A stretch of DNA of 64,000 bases, taken from NCBI GenBank assembly GCA_037954665.1, contig JBBMOL010000430.1:186001-250000 (forward strand), written 5' to 3'. The stretch comes from Laguncularia racemosa. Taxonomy: Eukaryota; Streptophyta; Magnoliopsida; Myrtales; Combretaceae. Numbering within the stretch: position 1 is the stretch's first letter; the number at the start of each line of letters is the position of its first letter. Shown here piece by piece: positions 43,581 through 56,108 of the stretch. The translations under genes and the position numbers were made by a program. The notes under the pieces were generated by a model. It did not search any database. It was not told the DNA's origin and worked only from the letters and a program-made list of their open reading frames with translations.

Positions 43581-44920
43581 AAAGGCGCCTCATGGGATGC
43601 AAACCATGTCAAAAAAAAAAAAAAATTTAGTTTTGTTTTGATTCTATTGTTGTTTCGAATTTTTTTTTATTAGCTGCAGCAAGGATACATATCATTAAAT
43701 GACACTCTCTAGTGCTTAAAGGGAGAACTCCAATTACTCTACACTCCATATCAGGGAAGTACCAGTATTCCTTTTCTCTTATTCTCTAATGTTCCTTATG
43801 TTGTTAATTCCTCTTTAATTGTGCTGAATTAGGAACAGTGCGGACACTGTTCAAGCTAAGTGTGGGGGAGAGGATAATAAAATATAAAGAATAGAGAACT
43901 GACTTATACACTGAATGTTTGTCCTTAAGCAATTTTAAGCCAAATATTTTCAAAATTATCATGAAATCTGGAGATTGTACTAAATGTTGTAATAAGCATC
44001 TACAAAATGTGAAATTGACTTGTTCAAATGCTTTACTCACCTACTGTTGTGATTAGAATACTCGGTTAAAATTAAGTAGTGAAATCTTTAAGAAACAAAT
44101 TTACCTTGTATTTAGCTTTAGAATTGGAAGTCTAAGAGTAAGTCGAGTCCCTAAGTGAAAAATAAACAAGTTTACTTCTAGGTTATATTAGCTACTGTAT
44201 ACTCTTTAAAGTTGTTTGTTATAACACTTAGTGAAAAAAAAATAATAATAATATCAAGCATAGCCATTACTCCAATGATTCAAGTAATTGAGTTAAGAGT
44301 ATTCAAACTTGAATGTTAGAGTGAGGAAGAGTTCGTAGGGGTATCTCAAAACCCGGTCACTTGAGTGACGAGCTCGGGATGTGCCAACTCAATGAACTCA
44401 CTATAACGATAAGGGCGAAAAAGGCTAAAGTTCATGAAAAGAAGCGGGCAAAAACCCGTCAAAATAGATGCTTGATTAAATCGTAAGAACATGAATGAAA
44501 AGATTCATTGAATGAAACAAGACTTATAACAAAAAGGGAGGAAATCTATGGAAAAAGTTGATACTATATGCTTTTACTTTACATTGCAAGGATTATATAC
44601 TTGCTAATATCCAATAAAGTTTAATTGGGTGTTTTTCCTTAGTGGATTAAGTATTTACTTTTGGAATAAAAATTCTTTTGCTAAACATGAGGATTAAAGT
44701 TTGTTTTGTTTAGATTAGCTATTAAATTTTGTCTATGGTAATTTGATCACAGGAAACCAGTTTGGTTAAAGTAGTAGACATTAAAATTACAAGTCATGAA
44801 TTATAAATGAATAGATGCTTGAAATGATGAGAAGAAATTTTTGTATAATCTATGACAGATTTCTCAATTGATTTGATTCAATTGCTTGAGGACAAGCAAG
44901 AGTTTAAGTGTGGAGGAATT
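43581..44920 (+). other. A2 non-coding 3' region
   Basis: It parallels 18480-19839 of A1: a mutated GCGC...GGGAGGCAACCC motif (ggcgcctcatgggatgcaaa, about 43585), a poly-A run, T/G-rich DNA, and the same conserved blocks (for example ctcgggatgtgccaactcaa). The PPT aagtgtggaggaatt abuts the LTR at 44921. No gene was seen. Confidence 0.7.
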
Positions 44921-46623
44921 TGATAGAGCCATTTTATACTCAATCTTTATAGTATGAATTGTGTTAATTTATTATTGATTTTATAGAAATCATAAGGAAA
45001 TGGTACTTAATTCTATTATGGTGATAAATCAGGTTAAATGGAGTCAAGGGTGCTAATTCAAGTAAATTAGAGAAGTCATCTACAACTTGGATCAAAGACA
45101 AGGATTTACACCGTCGGAGGAAAGTACATGGGCATGTAGTTGAAGTATACGGCCGTGTACTTGGTTTTGAATCAATAGGAAAATACACGGTTGAAGTACA
45201 CGGTCGTGTATCTGTCTAGAAGGAGGCACGGTTTGAGATACGGCCATGGTGCAAACCGTGCTACACATTGCATGAGAAGGAGAGAGATACAGCTTGTGAC
45301 ACGGCGATGGTGGAAACCGTGGTGGCAGCCGTGGTGGAAGCTTGATGAAGCTGTGCCATATACTAAACAAGGAGGAGAAATTGTGGAACATCAACCAAAG
45401 GATGACACGGCTTGGGATCTGGCCGTGGTGGAAGCCGTGGCACACACTGGACATGGATGAAGAATTGTAGATTATCCACAGAGGAAGGCACGGCTTGACA
45501 TCTAGCCATGGTGGAAGACGTGGCACACACTGGACACGGAAGATGATATGTGAATTATACACAGAGGAAGGCACGACTTGACCCACGGCCGTGTTGTAGG
45601 GCGTGCCAGGCAGACGATTATTCACTCCTCGAGATTTACATCAAAAAGGAAAGATATTTTCGTATCTTGCTAGCAAAAGATCATCAGCCATTCCTTTAAC
45701 AATATAAATAGAACTAACCCTAGAGAGTTTTTCATCATCTTGGAGATAAGAAGGAAGGAAGGAGGCGAAGCAAGGAAACCGGGAACAAAGGCTTGTTATG
45801 TTTTTACTTTTAATTTTCGTTTTGATGATGAACATGTGTAGCTAAGCAGATTTTCTAGCCAAAGGGTCATAGAAGTTTAATTCTCCACGAATTGTGAGAT
45901 CTAATTGATTTGTCTTTAATCTATTCTTTTTTTTTGGATAATCATATATCTTATGAACGTTTTTTCATTATTATCTTTGTTGATTGGTATGAATTAGAGC
46001 TCTTCTACTCAATTAGCAAGTTAATATATTGTCAACTAGCACATCAAATCCATAATTTTTTGATAGTTCTAGTCTCGGTGACACAATAACATGTTTGATT
46101 ATAAAATAGATATTTAAATTCATGTTATGGAGATGTATGATCTTGTTTAAATAGGTTATCTTAAAATCTACTGGCATGAATTGGTGTTCTCTCTTGTTTT
46201 TAATGCTATTGATAGATTAAATCCTAAGAGCTTGTTTAGGGTTATCTAATCGATAAGAGAAATAATCAAAGAGCTTGTTTTGATTATCGAGGAAGGAGAG
46301 ATAGGTTGTTAGAGCTTGTTAATAACCATAACCAGTTTATCTAGAAATAAGAATAGAAAACATTTGCATCGATGATCAATTCCTCAAATTAAACTATCTT
46401 GATTCCTTTGGCTAGGCTTTTATCAATATTCGATTTTATTATCTTGTTTCAACATTATTTTGATTCACAAACAAAAACCCCCCATTTTTCTTTTCCTCTT
46501 TATTCTCTTTGAATAGAAATATATTTAACCAATCCCTGTGGGTTTGACCCTACTCACTACTATACGCAAATCATATCATTGTCTAGGTGTAGGTTTTATT
46601 TTTGTTGGATTCGACACCCATCA
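44921..46623 (+). repeat. 3' LTR of Athila A2
   Basis: 1703 bp, TGATAGAGCCATT...GACACCCATCA, paired with 40157-41863. Confidence 0.92.
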
Positions 46624-49140
46624 ACACCTTTCCTCCCCTTGGCTCTCTTGCAAACACCACACCTTTCTAGTACCCTATGGACATCCCTTATCATACCTTT
46701 CCAATAGAAATTCTCCCTCAATATGGCTAGAGTTCTCTTCTCACCAAAATGCCCTCACAAACCACCTGCATGTGCTTCCCTCACTAATAATTCCCTCACA
46801 GATCCAGATGGAATACATAATTTTCCTGATTTATACAGAAAACCATCTATCACACAATAACCATCATACATCCCGCCTTGAAGACACCTCTCCATGACAA
46901 TCTTGAATTCCTCATCACATACATATTATTCCTTCAATAGCTCAAAACCCACTAATTTTGACTGAAGAGAAGTGATAAGTACATACCGTCAAGATAAAGC
47001 GTCAGCAACAATATTCTGATTACCCTTTTTGTACTTAATCACATAAGCAAAGCCCTCCAGAAATTCCACCCACTTAGCCTAGCGCTTAGACAAATTATGT
47101 TGTCCCCTGAAATGTTTCAAAGATTCATGATCTGTATAAATAATAAAGTCCTTCGGGAGGAGATAATGCTGCCACATCAGGAGAGCCCTCACTAAGGAAT
47201 AAAATTCCTTATCATATACACGAGTGACTATGGGATATCATCCTTTGAGTCAAACACGTAAGGGAGTGAATCATGAGGCTTAATCATATATATTTGTGTT
47301 AGTACTAAGCTTTTACTGCAGGAACTATGTCGAGGCAACATTCTCCTGAAGGTGAGAGGGGAAGGTTTGATGCTAGGTTAGTGATTGAGGTGTTGAGGAG
47401 TGAGATGAGGAGGATGTTTCAGGAGGGCATGGAACAAATTCATGAGATGGTGGAGCAAAAACTTGAGCAATCTAAAAACGTCTTCCAAGGGCGTAAGAGG
47501 GAGAGTTATTCTAAAAGAGTACAAAGGGCTGGAGATGAAATGTCTGATGATGAATTTGATGAACCTTCTGTCGGGAGTTATAGAGGTTATGGTGGTAGGA
47601 ATAGAGGAACTAGGGATTAGGAAGATAGAGGAGATACGAATAGAGAGGATAATCAATTAAGTAGTATAAAGATGAAGATTCCTCCTTTCCAAGGGAAGAA
47701 TGATCCCAAGGCGTACTTAGAGTGGGAGAAGAAGGTAGAGATGGTGTTTGATTGTCACAATTACAGTGGGAGAAAGAAAGTGAAGCTTGTTGCCATTGAG
47801 TTTTCAGATTATGCCATAGTGTGATGAGATCAACTGATGTTGAATAGAAGAAGGAATGGCGAACCACCTATCGAGTCTAGGGAAGAGATGAAGAGGGTGA
47901 TGAAGAAGCGGTTTATGCCTGCGTATTACTATCATGAATTGCACAACAAATTGCAAAACTCTTAAGTAGGGAAGCCGAAGTGTGAATGAGTATTTCAAGG
48001 AGATGGAGGTTACTATGATTAGGGCGAATGTAGAGGAGGATAGATAGGCTACCATGGCTAGGTTTCTTACTGGGTTGAATAGAGAGATTCAAAATTTCAT
48101 AGAATTGCAGCATTATGTGGAATTGGAAGATATGGTTCATATGGCTATAAAGGTTGAGAACCAACACAAGTGGGAAGGTTGTAGTACTGCACGGTTTCAA
48201 CAGGGTACTGGTTCATCCACCTGGAAGACTAACCAATGGAAGAAGGAAGAAAAGTCTTTACCCACCAAACCAAAAGGAGAGCAAAGGCAAGCGGGTTCTA
48301 CTCCTGGTAACCATGGTAAACCTGATTCTACTACTCTTAGAAATCGTGATATTAAATGTTTTAAATGCCAAGGCAGAGGCCATATTGCTAGTCAATGTCC
48401 GAATAGGCGTGTTATGATTCTGCATGATGATGGTAAGTATGAGACTGAGGGGGAGAGTGAAGAGGATGATATGCCTCCATTGGAGGACACTAGTGATGAC
48501 GAGGAGCCTGCAGTAGGGAAGTTAGTGGCAGTAGTGAAGCGAGCTTTAAATGTGCTGGTGAAGGAAGAAGAGGAGGTACATTAAGAGAATATCTTTCATA
48601 CTAGATGTTATCTAGGTGATCATATTTGCAGTTTGATCATTGACGGGAGGAGCTACACTAATGTGGTGAGTACTTTTATTGTCGAGAGGTTAGGACTCAG
48701 GACTACTAAACACCCTAGTCCATATAAATTAGAATGGCTGAATGATAGTGGCGAGACTAAGGTGAGTGAGCAAGCATTGATTGCTTTTCGCATTGGTAGG
48801 TATAAGGATGAGGTGTTATGCGATGTAGTGCCGATGCAGGCGTGTCATGTGTTGTTGGGGAGGCCATGGCAGTTTGATGGGAAGGTTGTTCATGATGGCT
48901 TTTCAAACAAGTATACACTTGTTCACTAGGGCAAAAGCTTTAATCTTAAACCCTTAACACCTAAACAGGTGTATGAGGATCAGTTGCTGCTACAACAATC
49001 TTTTGCAAAATATAAGGTGAGTGAAAAACAGAGGGAGAGTGAGAAAGCAAAAGACATCGAAATAGAAAAGGAACACAAAAGTCGATATCAAAAGGAAAAA
49101 GAGAGGAAAGGTGGAAAGAGCGTGAGAGACCAAGTTGAAG

Positions 49141-49990
49141 TGATATGAACCATGCCAACCCGTGACGAAACCCAATACCAATACGTTCGGAAATTCGTTG
49201 CCTAAGACGCCCAAACACCTAAAGTGGAAACCGCGACCCATTGTCTATAAGCGAGACAAGACCTTGGTATAAAAATGAAGACGCTACAATCGGGATGGAA
49301 GACCGATCGATAAGTCAGGATGAACGCTACGGAAATCAATCCGATAAGCTCGATTTAGTTTTTGAAGAACCAAGAGAGGTGCCTCTCAAAAGTGTTTAAT
49401 GTTCAAAGATGTAAATTCTATGTTGTTCTAAACCCTAGGAGCTTTTATACTAAGGTTACAATTCATGAAAAACAAGTCCAAAACGACGTAGCTTAGATAA
49501 GTTGCGTAAAAACACGAAAACAGAACAAGCTGGCTGGTAGGGGATATACGGCCGTGTACACGTCCGTATACTTTGGCCGTGTACCTTTCTGTGCAACTTC
49601 TGGCAACATACACGCCCGTGTACTTTGGCTATGTATCTTTCTGTGGATTTGCTTGACTCCATACACAGCCGTGCCTTTTAGTCGTGTGTCTAGCCGTGTA
49701 TGATTCTGTGCAATCTTGGAATTCCTACACGGTCGTGCCTTGAAAGTACATGCCCTCTTCAACTCGTATCCGATGTGACTTGTATAAGAGCAAGGGTCTT
49801 CCCATGGTTGTTCCAATCCGTGCCAACTTCATGATTGCCCCAATCCTTCCCGGCTTCATGGACATCCTTTATCAACCCGTTAAGTGCTTCCTTGAGTCGT
49901 TTCGCTTGATTTCTTGTGATCGGTCCAGGCGGCACTTCAAGAGGATCTACATTTCTTCTTCCGGCTTGGCTCTTGTTATGGATCTCATCA
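49141..49990 (-). repeat. 3' LTR of E6
   Basis: It reads TGATATGAACC...TCTCATCA on the plus strand. At 850 bp it is longer than its partner because the CACGG-rich block (about 49540-49740) carries an extra unit with two more CACGCCCGTGTA-type words. Confidence 0.92.
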
Positions 49991-52900
49991 TTCCCCTCCT
50001 CTTGAAAAGGATTTATCCTCAAATCATTACCTGCATCAAATGGACTCAGATCAGTAACATTAAACGTGATACTTACTTGATACTCACCTGGTAAATCTTT
50101 CTTGTATGCATTATCATTGATTCTCCTAAGCATTAGAAATGGATCGTCTCCCCTAGGGTTCAACTTGGATTTCCTCTGCAATGGAAACCTCTCCCTGCGA
50201 AAATGCACCCAAACCCAATCTCTAGGCTGAAATTTCATGGGTCTCCTGCCCTCGTTCACCCTTGAAGTGACCCTGGCATTTTGTTTTTCAATCCTACTCT
50301 TTACCTATGCATGTAGCTTTCTCACGAAATCTGCCTTAGAATCAGCATCAAAACTTGCAAACTTGTTAAGTTGCAATGGCAATAAATAATTAGGATTCAG
50401 TGAGTTAAAACCAAACACAATTTCAAATGGTGAACAATGAATAATGCTATTTAAAGCCCTATTACATGAAAACTCCACAAATGGTAGGCAATGCTTCCAA
50501 TTCCTAATGTTCTTCTCTATGATTGCCCCTAACAATTGAATTAAAGTCCTGTTAACCACCTCAATTTGCCCATCAGTTTGCGGGTGACAGATAGTCGAAA
50601 AAATCCGTTTAGTTCCCAACTTTTTCCATAATACTCTCCAAAAATGACTAAAAAATTTCTCATCTCCATTACTAACAATGCTTCTAGGTGTACCATGCGA
50701 ACGCACTACCTTTCTAAAAAACAAATCAACAATGTGTATAGCATCATTAGTTTTATGACAAGGAATGAAATGAACCATTTTAGAAAACCTATCCACAACC
50801 ACAAAAATAGAATCTCGACCATGCCTAGGCCTGGGTAATCCTAACACAAAATCCATGGAAATATCTATCCAAGGCTCATGAGGAATGACACTAGACTCAT
50901 ATAACTCACTTAACATGTCATCTAAGCGAGGAATGGGATGACGATACTTTACCGTGATGTTATTGATGGCGCGGCAGTCAACACACATTCTCCATGTCCC
51001 ATCCTTCTCAGGCACCAAAATCACAGGCATTGCACATGGACTCATGCCTTCTCTCACGTATCCCTTCTCCATTAATTCATCGACCTGCCTTTGGAGTTCC
51101 TTTGGAAAGACATTTTCAAAGTCCTGCACAAGAGACATAACCACACTAGGCAAAGAGTTAGATAATTCGTTAGTAGTCAAACATGTTTCCTTAAAAGCCA
51201 GAAACAACATAGGTTGCATCATCACTAAAGCTCTCCTTACTACACTCGCTCTTGCCACACAACTCTCCTTTTGCAAGGCTGCCCTCTCCTTTTCACTCAC
51301 CACCAAAGTTGATGCCCCTTCAACTTGGCCTCTCACACTCTTTCCAGCCTTCCTCTCCTTTTCCTTTTGATCTTGACTCTTATATTCCTTTTTCTTCTCA
51401 TTGTCCTTTGCTCTCTCACTCTCACTCTGCTTTTCACTCACCTTATGTTTTGCAAAGGACTGTTGTAGCTGCAACTGGTCCTCATACACCTACTTAGGTG
51501 TTAACGGTTTAAGATTAAAGCTCTTCCCTTGGTGAACAAGCGTATACTTGTTAGAAAAGCCATCGTGCACAACCTTCCTATCAAATTGCCATGGCCTCCC
51601 CAACAACACATGACATGCTTGCATTGGCATTACATCACATAACACCTCATCCTCATACCTACCAATGCAAAACCCAATCAAGGCTTGCTTACTCACCTTA
51701 GTCTCACCACTATCATTCAACCAGTGCAATTTATATGAACTAGGGTGTCTAATAGTTTTGAGCACCAGCTTCTCAACAATAAAATTGCTTACCACATTGG
51801 TGCAACTCCCTCCATCAATAATCAAACTACAAATGTGATCTCCTAGATAACATCTAGTATGAAATATATTCTCCCTTTGCACCTCCTCTTCTTCCTTCAC
51901 TTGCACATTCAAAGCTCTCTTCACTATTGCCACTAGCCTTCCCATTGCAGGCTCCTCATCATCACTAGCATCCTCTAATGGAGGCATATCATCTTCTTCA
52001 CTATCCCCCTCAATCTCATACTCACCATCATCACGCAAAATCATCACACGCCTATTTGGACATTGACTAGCAATATGGCCTCTACCTTGACATTTAAAAC
52101 ATCTAATGTCGCGATTTCTAGAAGTAGAAGATTCAGGGTTACCTTGATTACCAGGAGTAGAACCCGCTTGTCTCAGCTTCCCTTTTGGTTTGGTGGGTAA
52201 AGGCTTTTCTTCTTTCTTCCACTGATTAGTCTTCCAAGTGGATGAACCATTACCCTGTTGCAATCGTGCATTAATACTACCTCTCCTCTCGTGCTGGTTC
52301 TCAACTTTTATAGCCATGTGGACCATATCCTCCAGTTCTACATAATGCTGTAATTCAACAACATTTTGGATTTCTCTATTCAACCCAGCAAGAAATCTAG
52401 CCATTGTAGCCTCTTTATCTTCCTCTATATTCGCCCTAATCATAGTGACTTCCATCTCCTTGAAGTACTCATCTACACTTCGGCTTCCCTACCTAAGGGT
52501 TTACAATTTGTTGCGCAATTCACGATAATAATACACAGGCACAAACCGCTTTTTCATCACTCTTTTCATCTCTTCCCAAGACTCAATAGGTGGATCGACA
52601 CTCCTTCTCCTATTCAACATTAGTTGATCCCACCACACTATGGCATAATCTGAAAATTCAATGGCAGCAAGTTTCACTTTCTTTCTCCCACTATAGTTAT
52701 GACAATCAAACACCATTTCCACCTTTTTCTCCCACTCTAAGTACGCCTCGGGATCATTCTTCCCTTGGAAAGGAGGAATCTTCATCTTTATGCTACTCAA
52801 TTGATCATCCTCTCTATTCCTATCTCCTCTATCTTCCCAATCTCTAGTTCCTCTATTCCGACCACTATAACCTCTATAACTCTCAATAGAAGGCTCATCA

Positions 52901-53130
52901 AATTCATCTTTCGACATTTCATCTCCACTTCTCGGTACTCTCCTAGAACGACTCTCCCTCTTACGCCCTTAGAATACGTTTATGGATTGCTCTAGTCGTT
53001 GCTTTACCTTCTCATGAATTTGTTCCATTCCCTCTTGGAACATCCTCTTCATTTCTCCCCTCAACGCCTCAATTACTAACCTAGCATCAAACCTTCCCCT
53101 CTCACCTTCCGGAGAATGTTGTCTCGACAT
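49759..53130 (-). pseudogene. E6 gag-protease-RT(fingers)-integrase polyprotein, broken by stops only
   Basis: One frame of 1124 codons from MSRQHSPEGE at 53130 to the TGA-type end inside the 3' LTR. Gag core, CCHC knuckle (CFKCQGRGHIASQCPN, about 52050-52110), protease (IIDGGSCTNVVS, near 51810), Lys/Glu-rich linker, RT fingers (TWRMCVDCRAINNI), then at about 50890 the join to IN (IPHEPWIDISMDFVLGLPRP). IN has VSNGDEKF where VSDRD is expected and keeps HPQTDGQIEVVNRT with the catalytic Glu. GPF/Y and GPITRNQAK follow. Stops are at about 52969, 52501, 52486, 51490 and 50305; each sits where relatives have Gln. The VFPKE-LQRQ deletion of E4 is present. Confidence 0.92.
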
Positions 53131-53640
53131 AGTTCCTACAGAAAAGATTAGTACTGACACAAATATATATATAATTAAATCTCACGATACACTCCTTTAC
53201 GTGTTTTGCTCAAATGATGATATCACACAGTCACTTGTGTATTCTCACAAATAATGATGATATCAACTCGGCAATTTCCTCTTCTCAATTCTCTTGGAAC
53301 TAACCCGAAATACACCAATTTCCTTCTGTAGAATTCAAAACAACTCTAGGGTTCGTAAATTTTCCTCTATTTTTCTATCCGAATTTTTTTTCTTTTGTCT
53401 TGGTTGTTGCTCTTGATCACGTTTTTCTTTTCTTTTCTTTTCTCTTCTTTTTTTTTGTCATGATTTTTACTCTTTTTTCGTTTTTTAACAATTGCCTAGT
53501 CGATATTACACTATCAAAAGACAATCAATACTACGAAATTGAATACGATAATTGATATAAACGATTGGAGTTAGGGTTTTTGATATTACCTTCCTCAACC
53601 GAACTTGATGTTTTGACAAACCTAAGCTTTGATACCAAAC

Positions 53641-54438
53641 TGATACGAACCACGCCAACCCGTGATGAAACCCAATACCAATACGTTCGGAAATTCGTTG
53701 CCTAAGATGCCTAAACTCCTAAAGTAGAAACCGCGACCCGTTGTCTATAAGCGAGACAAGAACCTTGGTATAAAAATGAAGACGCCACAATCGGGATGGA
53801 AGACCGATTGATAAGTCGGGATGAACGCCACGAAAATCAATCCGATAAGTTTGATTTAGTTCTTGAAGAACCAAGAGAGGTGCCTCTCAAAACTGTTTAA
53901 TGTTCAAGATGTAAATTGTATGTTGTTCTAAACCCTAGGAGCTTTTATACTAGGGTTACAATTCGTGAAAAACAAGTCAAAAACGACGTAGCTTAGATAA
54001 GTTGCGTAAAAACACGAAAATAGAACAAGCTGGCTAGCAGGGGATACACGGTCGTGTACACGCCCGTGTACTTTGGCCGTGTATCTTTCTGTGGATTTGC
54101 TTGACTCCATACACGGCCGTGCCTTTTAGCCATGTTTCTAGCCATGTATGATTCTGTGCAATCTTGGAATTCCTACACGATCGTGCCTTGAAAGTACACG
54201 CCCTCTTCAACCCGTGTTTGGTGTGGCTTGTATAAGAGTAAGGGTCTTCCCATGGTTGTTCCAATCCGTGCCAACTTCATGATTGCCCCAATCCTTCCCG
54301 GCTTCATGGACATCCTTTATCAACCCGTTAAGTGCTTCCTTGAGTTGTTTCGCTTCATTTCTTGTGATTGGTCCAAGCGGCACTTCCAAAGGATCCACAT
54401 TTCTTCTTCCGGCTTAGCTCTTGTCATGGATCTCATCA
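53641..54438 (-). repeat. 5' LTR of E6
   Basis: 798 bp, TGATACGAACCACG...GATCTCATCA on the plus strand. Adjacent to the PBS on its left. Confidence 0.93.
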
Positions 54439-54725
54439 TAAAGGGGGATCAACTTTGGTAGTGAGTGAAAAGGAGAGTGCAGCCTTGCAAAAGGAGAGTT
54501 GTGTGACAAGAGCGAGTGTAGTGAGGAGAGCGTTAGTGATGAAGTAACCTATGTTGTTGTTGGTTTTTAAGGAAACTTGTTTAAATACTAATGAACTTTT
54601 TAACTCTTTACCTAGTGTAGTTGTGTCTATTGTGCAGGACTTTGAAGACGTCTTCCTTGAGGAGATTCCAAAGGGGTTACCACCTATTCGTGGTATTGAG
54701 CACTAGATTGACCTTGTACCCGGAG

Positions 54726-55470
54726 TGATGAGAGCTAAGCCAGAAGGTGGAATGTGGATCCTCTTGAAGTGCCTCTTGGACCGATCACAAGAGCTCGAGC
54801 GAAACGATTTAAGGAAGCACTTAACGGATTGATAAAAGGATGTCTAAGAAGCCGGAAAGGATTAGAGCAACCATGAGAATGCACTTTCATTTGTACAAAT
54901 CATTCAAGGAGATCAAAGCATAGGAGGTTAAAGCTACCAGCCTTGACAACGCTGGCGTAAACACTGCCGACCTTGACCCGACATTGCCATCCGCGCGCGA
55001 CAGAAGGACTACGTCGGCTTACTACACCGCCGGCCTTTATACCCGGCGTATATCCTACGTCGGCTCTTACGCCACCGGCTTTTATTCCCTATTTGTTATT
55101 TTTCTGCGACTTTATGTTATTATGTCATTTTGGGCTTTAATTATTAGGAGTTGTAAACCTTAATATAAGCTTCTAGGGTTGAGAACAGAACATAGACACA
55201 CATACAAGGTTGAATAACACATTTTGAGAGAATTCCTCTCTTGGTTCTCTATAGAAATTCTCTTGAACTTATCGGATTTTTTCTGTAGTGTTCATTCCGA
55301 CTTATCAATCAGTCTTTCATCCCAATTGTGGCGTCAACAGAATATACCAAGGCTCTTGCTTCACTTATAGGCAAAAGGTCGCGGTTCCACTTGTTTGTTT
55401 TGGCATCTTGGGTTGCAATTCCAAATGTATTGGTATTAGGTTTCGTCACACGTGGGTGTGGTTCGTATCA
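54726..55470 (+). repeat. 5' LTR of E7
   Basis: 745 bp, same subtype as the E2 LTR (22242-22999), including its start TGATGAGAGC without the 12-bp insert. Confidence 0.87.
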
Positions 55471-55975
55471 GTTTGGTATCAGAGCCTAGGTTTGTTAAAC
55501 ATCAGTTTGGTTAAAGGAAGGTAACATTAAAACCCTAACTCCAATCGTTCATATCAATTGTTCATATCAAGTTTCGTGTTATCATAGCTTCGTACTCAAG
55601 TTCATAGTGTTAATTGTTTTCTAGAGAGTGTAGTGCATCTTATTAATTTTGTTACAAACAAAAAAATAACAAAAAAAAAATCACAACAAAAAAAAAACGT
55701 AAACAAGAACAAAACAAAGGCAACAAAAAGGAAAGAAAAAGAGGAAAATTTCGAGCCCTTAGAGTTATTTTGAATTCTACGGAAGGGATTGGTGTAGTTC
55801 GGGTTAGTTCCAAGAGAATTGAGAAGAGGAATTGGTGAGTTGATATCATCATTGCTTGTGAGAATACACGAGTGATTGTAGGATATCATCCTTTGAGTGA
55901 AACACGTAAGGGAGTGAATTGTGAGGCTTAATCATATATATTTGTGTTAGTACTAATCTTTTACTACAGGAACTA

Positions 55976-56108
55976 TGTTGAGGCAACATTCTCCTAAAGG
56001 TGAGAGGGGAAGGTTTGAAGCTAAGTTAGTGATTGAGGTGTTGAGGAGTGAGATGAAGAGGATGTTTCGGGAGGGCATGGAACAAATTCATGAGACGGTG
56101 GAGCAATC
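55976..56108 (+). pseudogene. E7 gag N-terminal fragment
   Basis: It reads an RQHSPKGERGRFEAKLVIEV start and continues to MEQIHETVEQ, then enters LTR sequence. Only about 44 codons of Gag remain. Confidence 0.85.

Larger units (their letters stand above)
40157..46623 (+). mobile_element. Athila A2: second Athila element lacking RT, RNase H and integrase
   Basis: 6.47 kb with LTRs of 1707 and 1703 bp, a tRNA-Asp-type PBS (41869-41886) and an Athila PPT (ending at 44920). Flanking 5-mers are GCACT (40152-40156) and ACACC (46624-46628), which differ at two positions by transitions and look like a decayed TSD. It carries gag remnants and a protease but no RT-RH-IN, as in A1. Gag has a further ~620-bp deletion near 42498. 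Confidence 0.9.
39757..47216 (-). pseudogene. D-type integrase and RNase H fragment, split by Athila A2
   Basis: The minus strand reads from about 47216: RNase H end (DKEFYSLVRALLMWQHYLL, a DHESLKHFRGQHNLSKR-type segment and DALS near 47000), then the IN zinc-finger region to 46624. After A2 (40157-46623) come the IN core near 40050-40130 and, at 39757-39909, SNRDTKFLSFFWKTIW, TNGQTEVVNRTLKSLLRAT. It matches the D pol at 24780-25790. Both outer ends are abrupt joins to plus-strand E-family sequence. Stops are present. Confidence 0.82.
49141..54438 (-). mobile_element. E6: complete non-autonomous CRM-like element with the same RT-integrase fusion as E4
   Basis: 5298 bp in minus orientation, LTRs 49141-49990 (3') and 53641-54438 (5'). 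The TSD is TGAAG (49136-49140) and TAAAG (54439-54443), one transition apart, within the E5 linker. PBS 53627-53638; PPT is the complement of ttcccctcctcttg (49991-50004). It shares both internal deletions with E4 but has its own stops, so the two are independent insertions of one lineage. Confidence 0.94.
47217..54725 (+). pseudogene. E5 gag-protease-RT start, split by E6
   Basis: It begins within a leader (cgagtgactatgggatatca) and reaches ATG at 47327 (MSRQHSPEGERGRFDARLVI). Gag core, CCHC knuckle (CFKCQGRGHIASQC, about 48358-48400), acidic linker, protease (48630-48900, DGRSYTNVVS instead of DGGSCTNVVS), and Lys/Glu-rich linker run to 49140. E6 interrupts. It resumes at 54444 with the linker end and RT start (LPPIRGIE) and stops at CCCGGAG (54725), where the E7 LTR begins. 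Stops include TAG at 47617-47619. No 5' LTR or 3' end is retained. Confidence 0.86.
54726..56108 (+). mobile_element. E7: truncated CRM-like element (5' LTR, leader, gag start)
   Basis: LTR 54726-55470 (TGATGAGAGC...TTCGTATCA, GCCGGC-type U3), PBS 55474-55485, an A-rich leader (55640-55740), and gag from ATG at about 55976 (codon 2 changed so it reads MLRQHSPKGE). At about 56108 gag joins the interior of an LTR across the shared word tggagcaa. The rest of E7 is deleted. Confidence 0.85.

Noticed and set aside
46538..46897. 119-codon plus-strand ORF across the A2 LTR end
   Set aside because: It spans an LTR boundary and antisense integrase sequence; no independent support.
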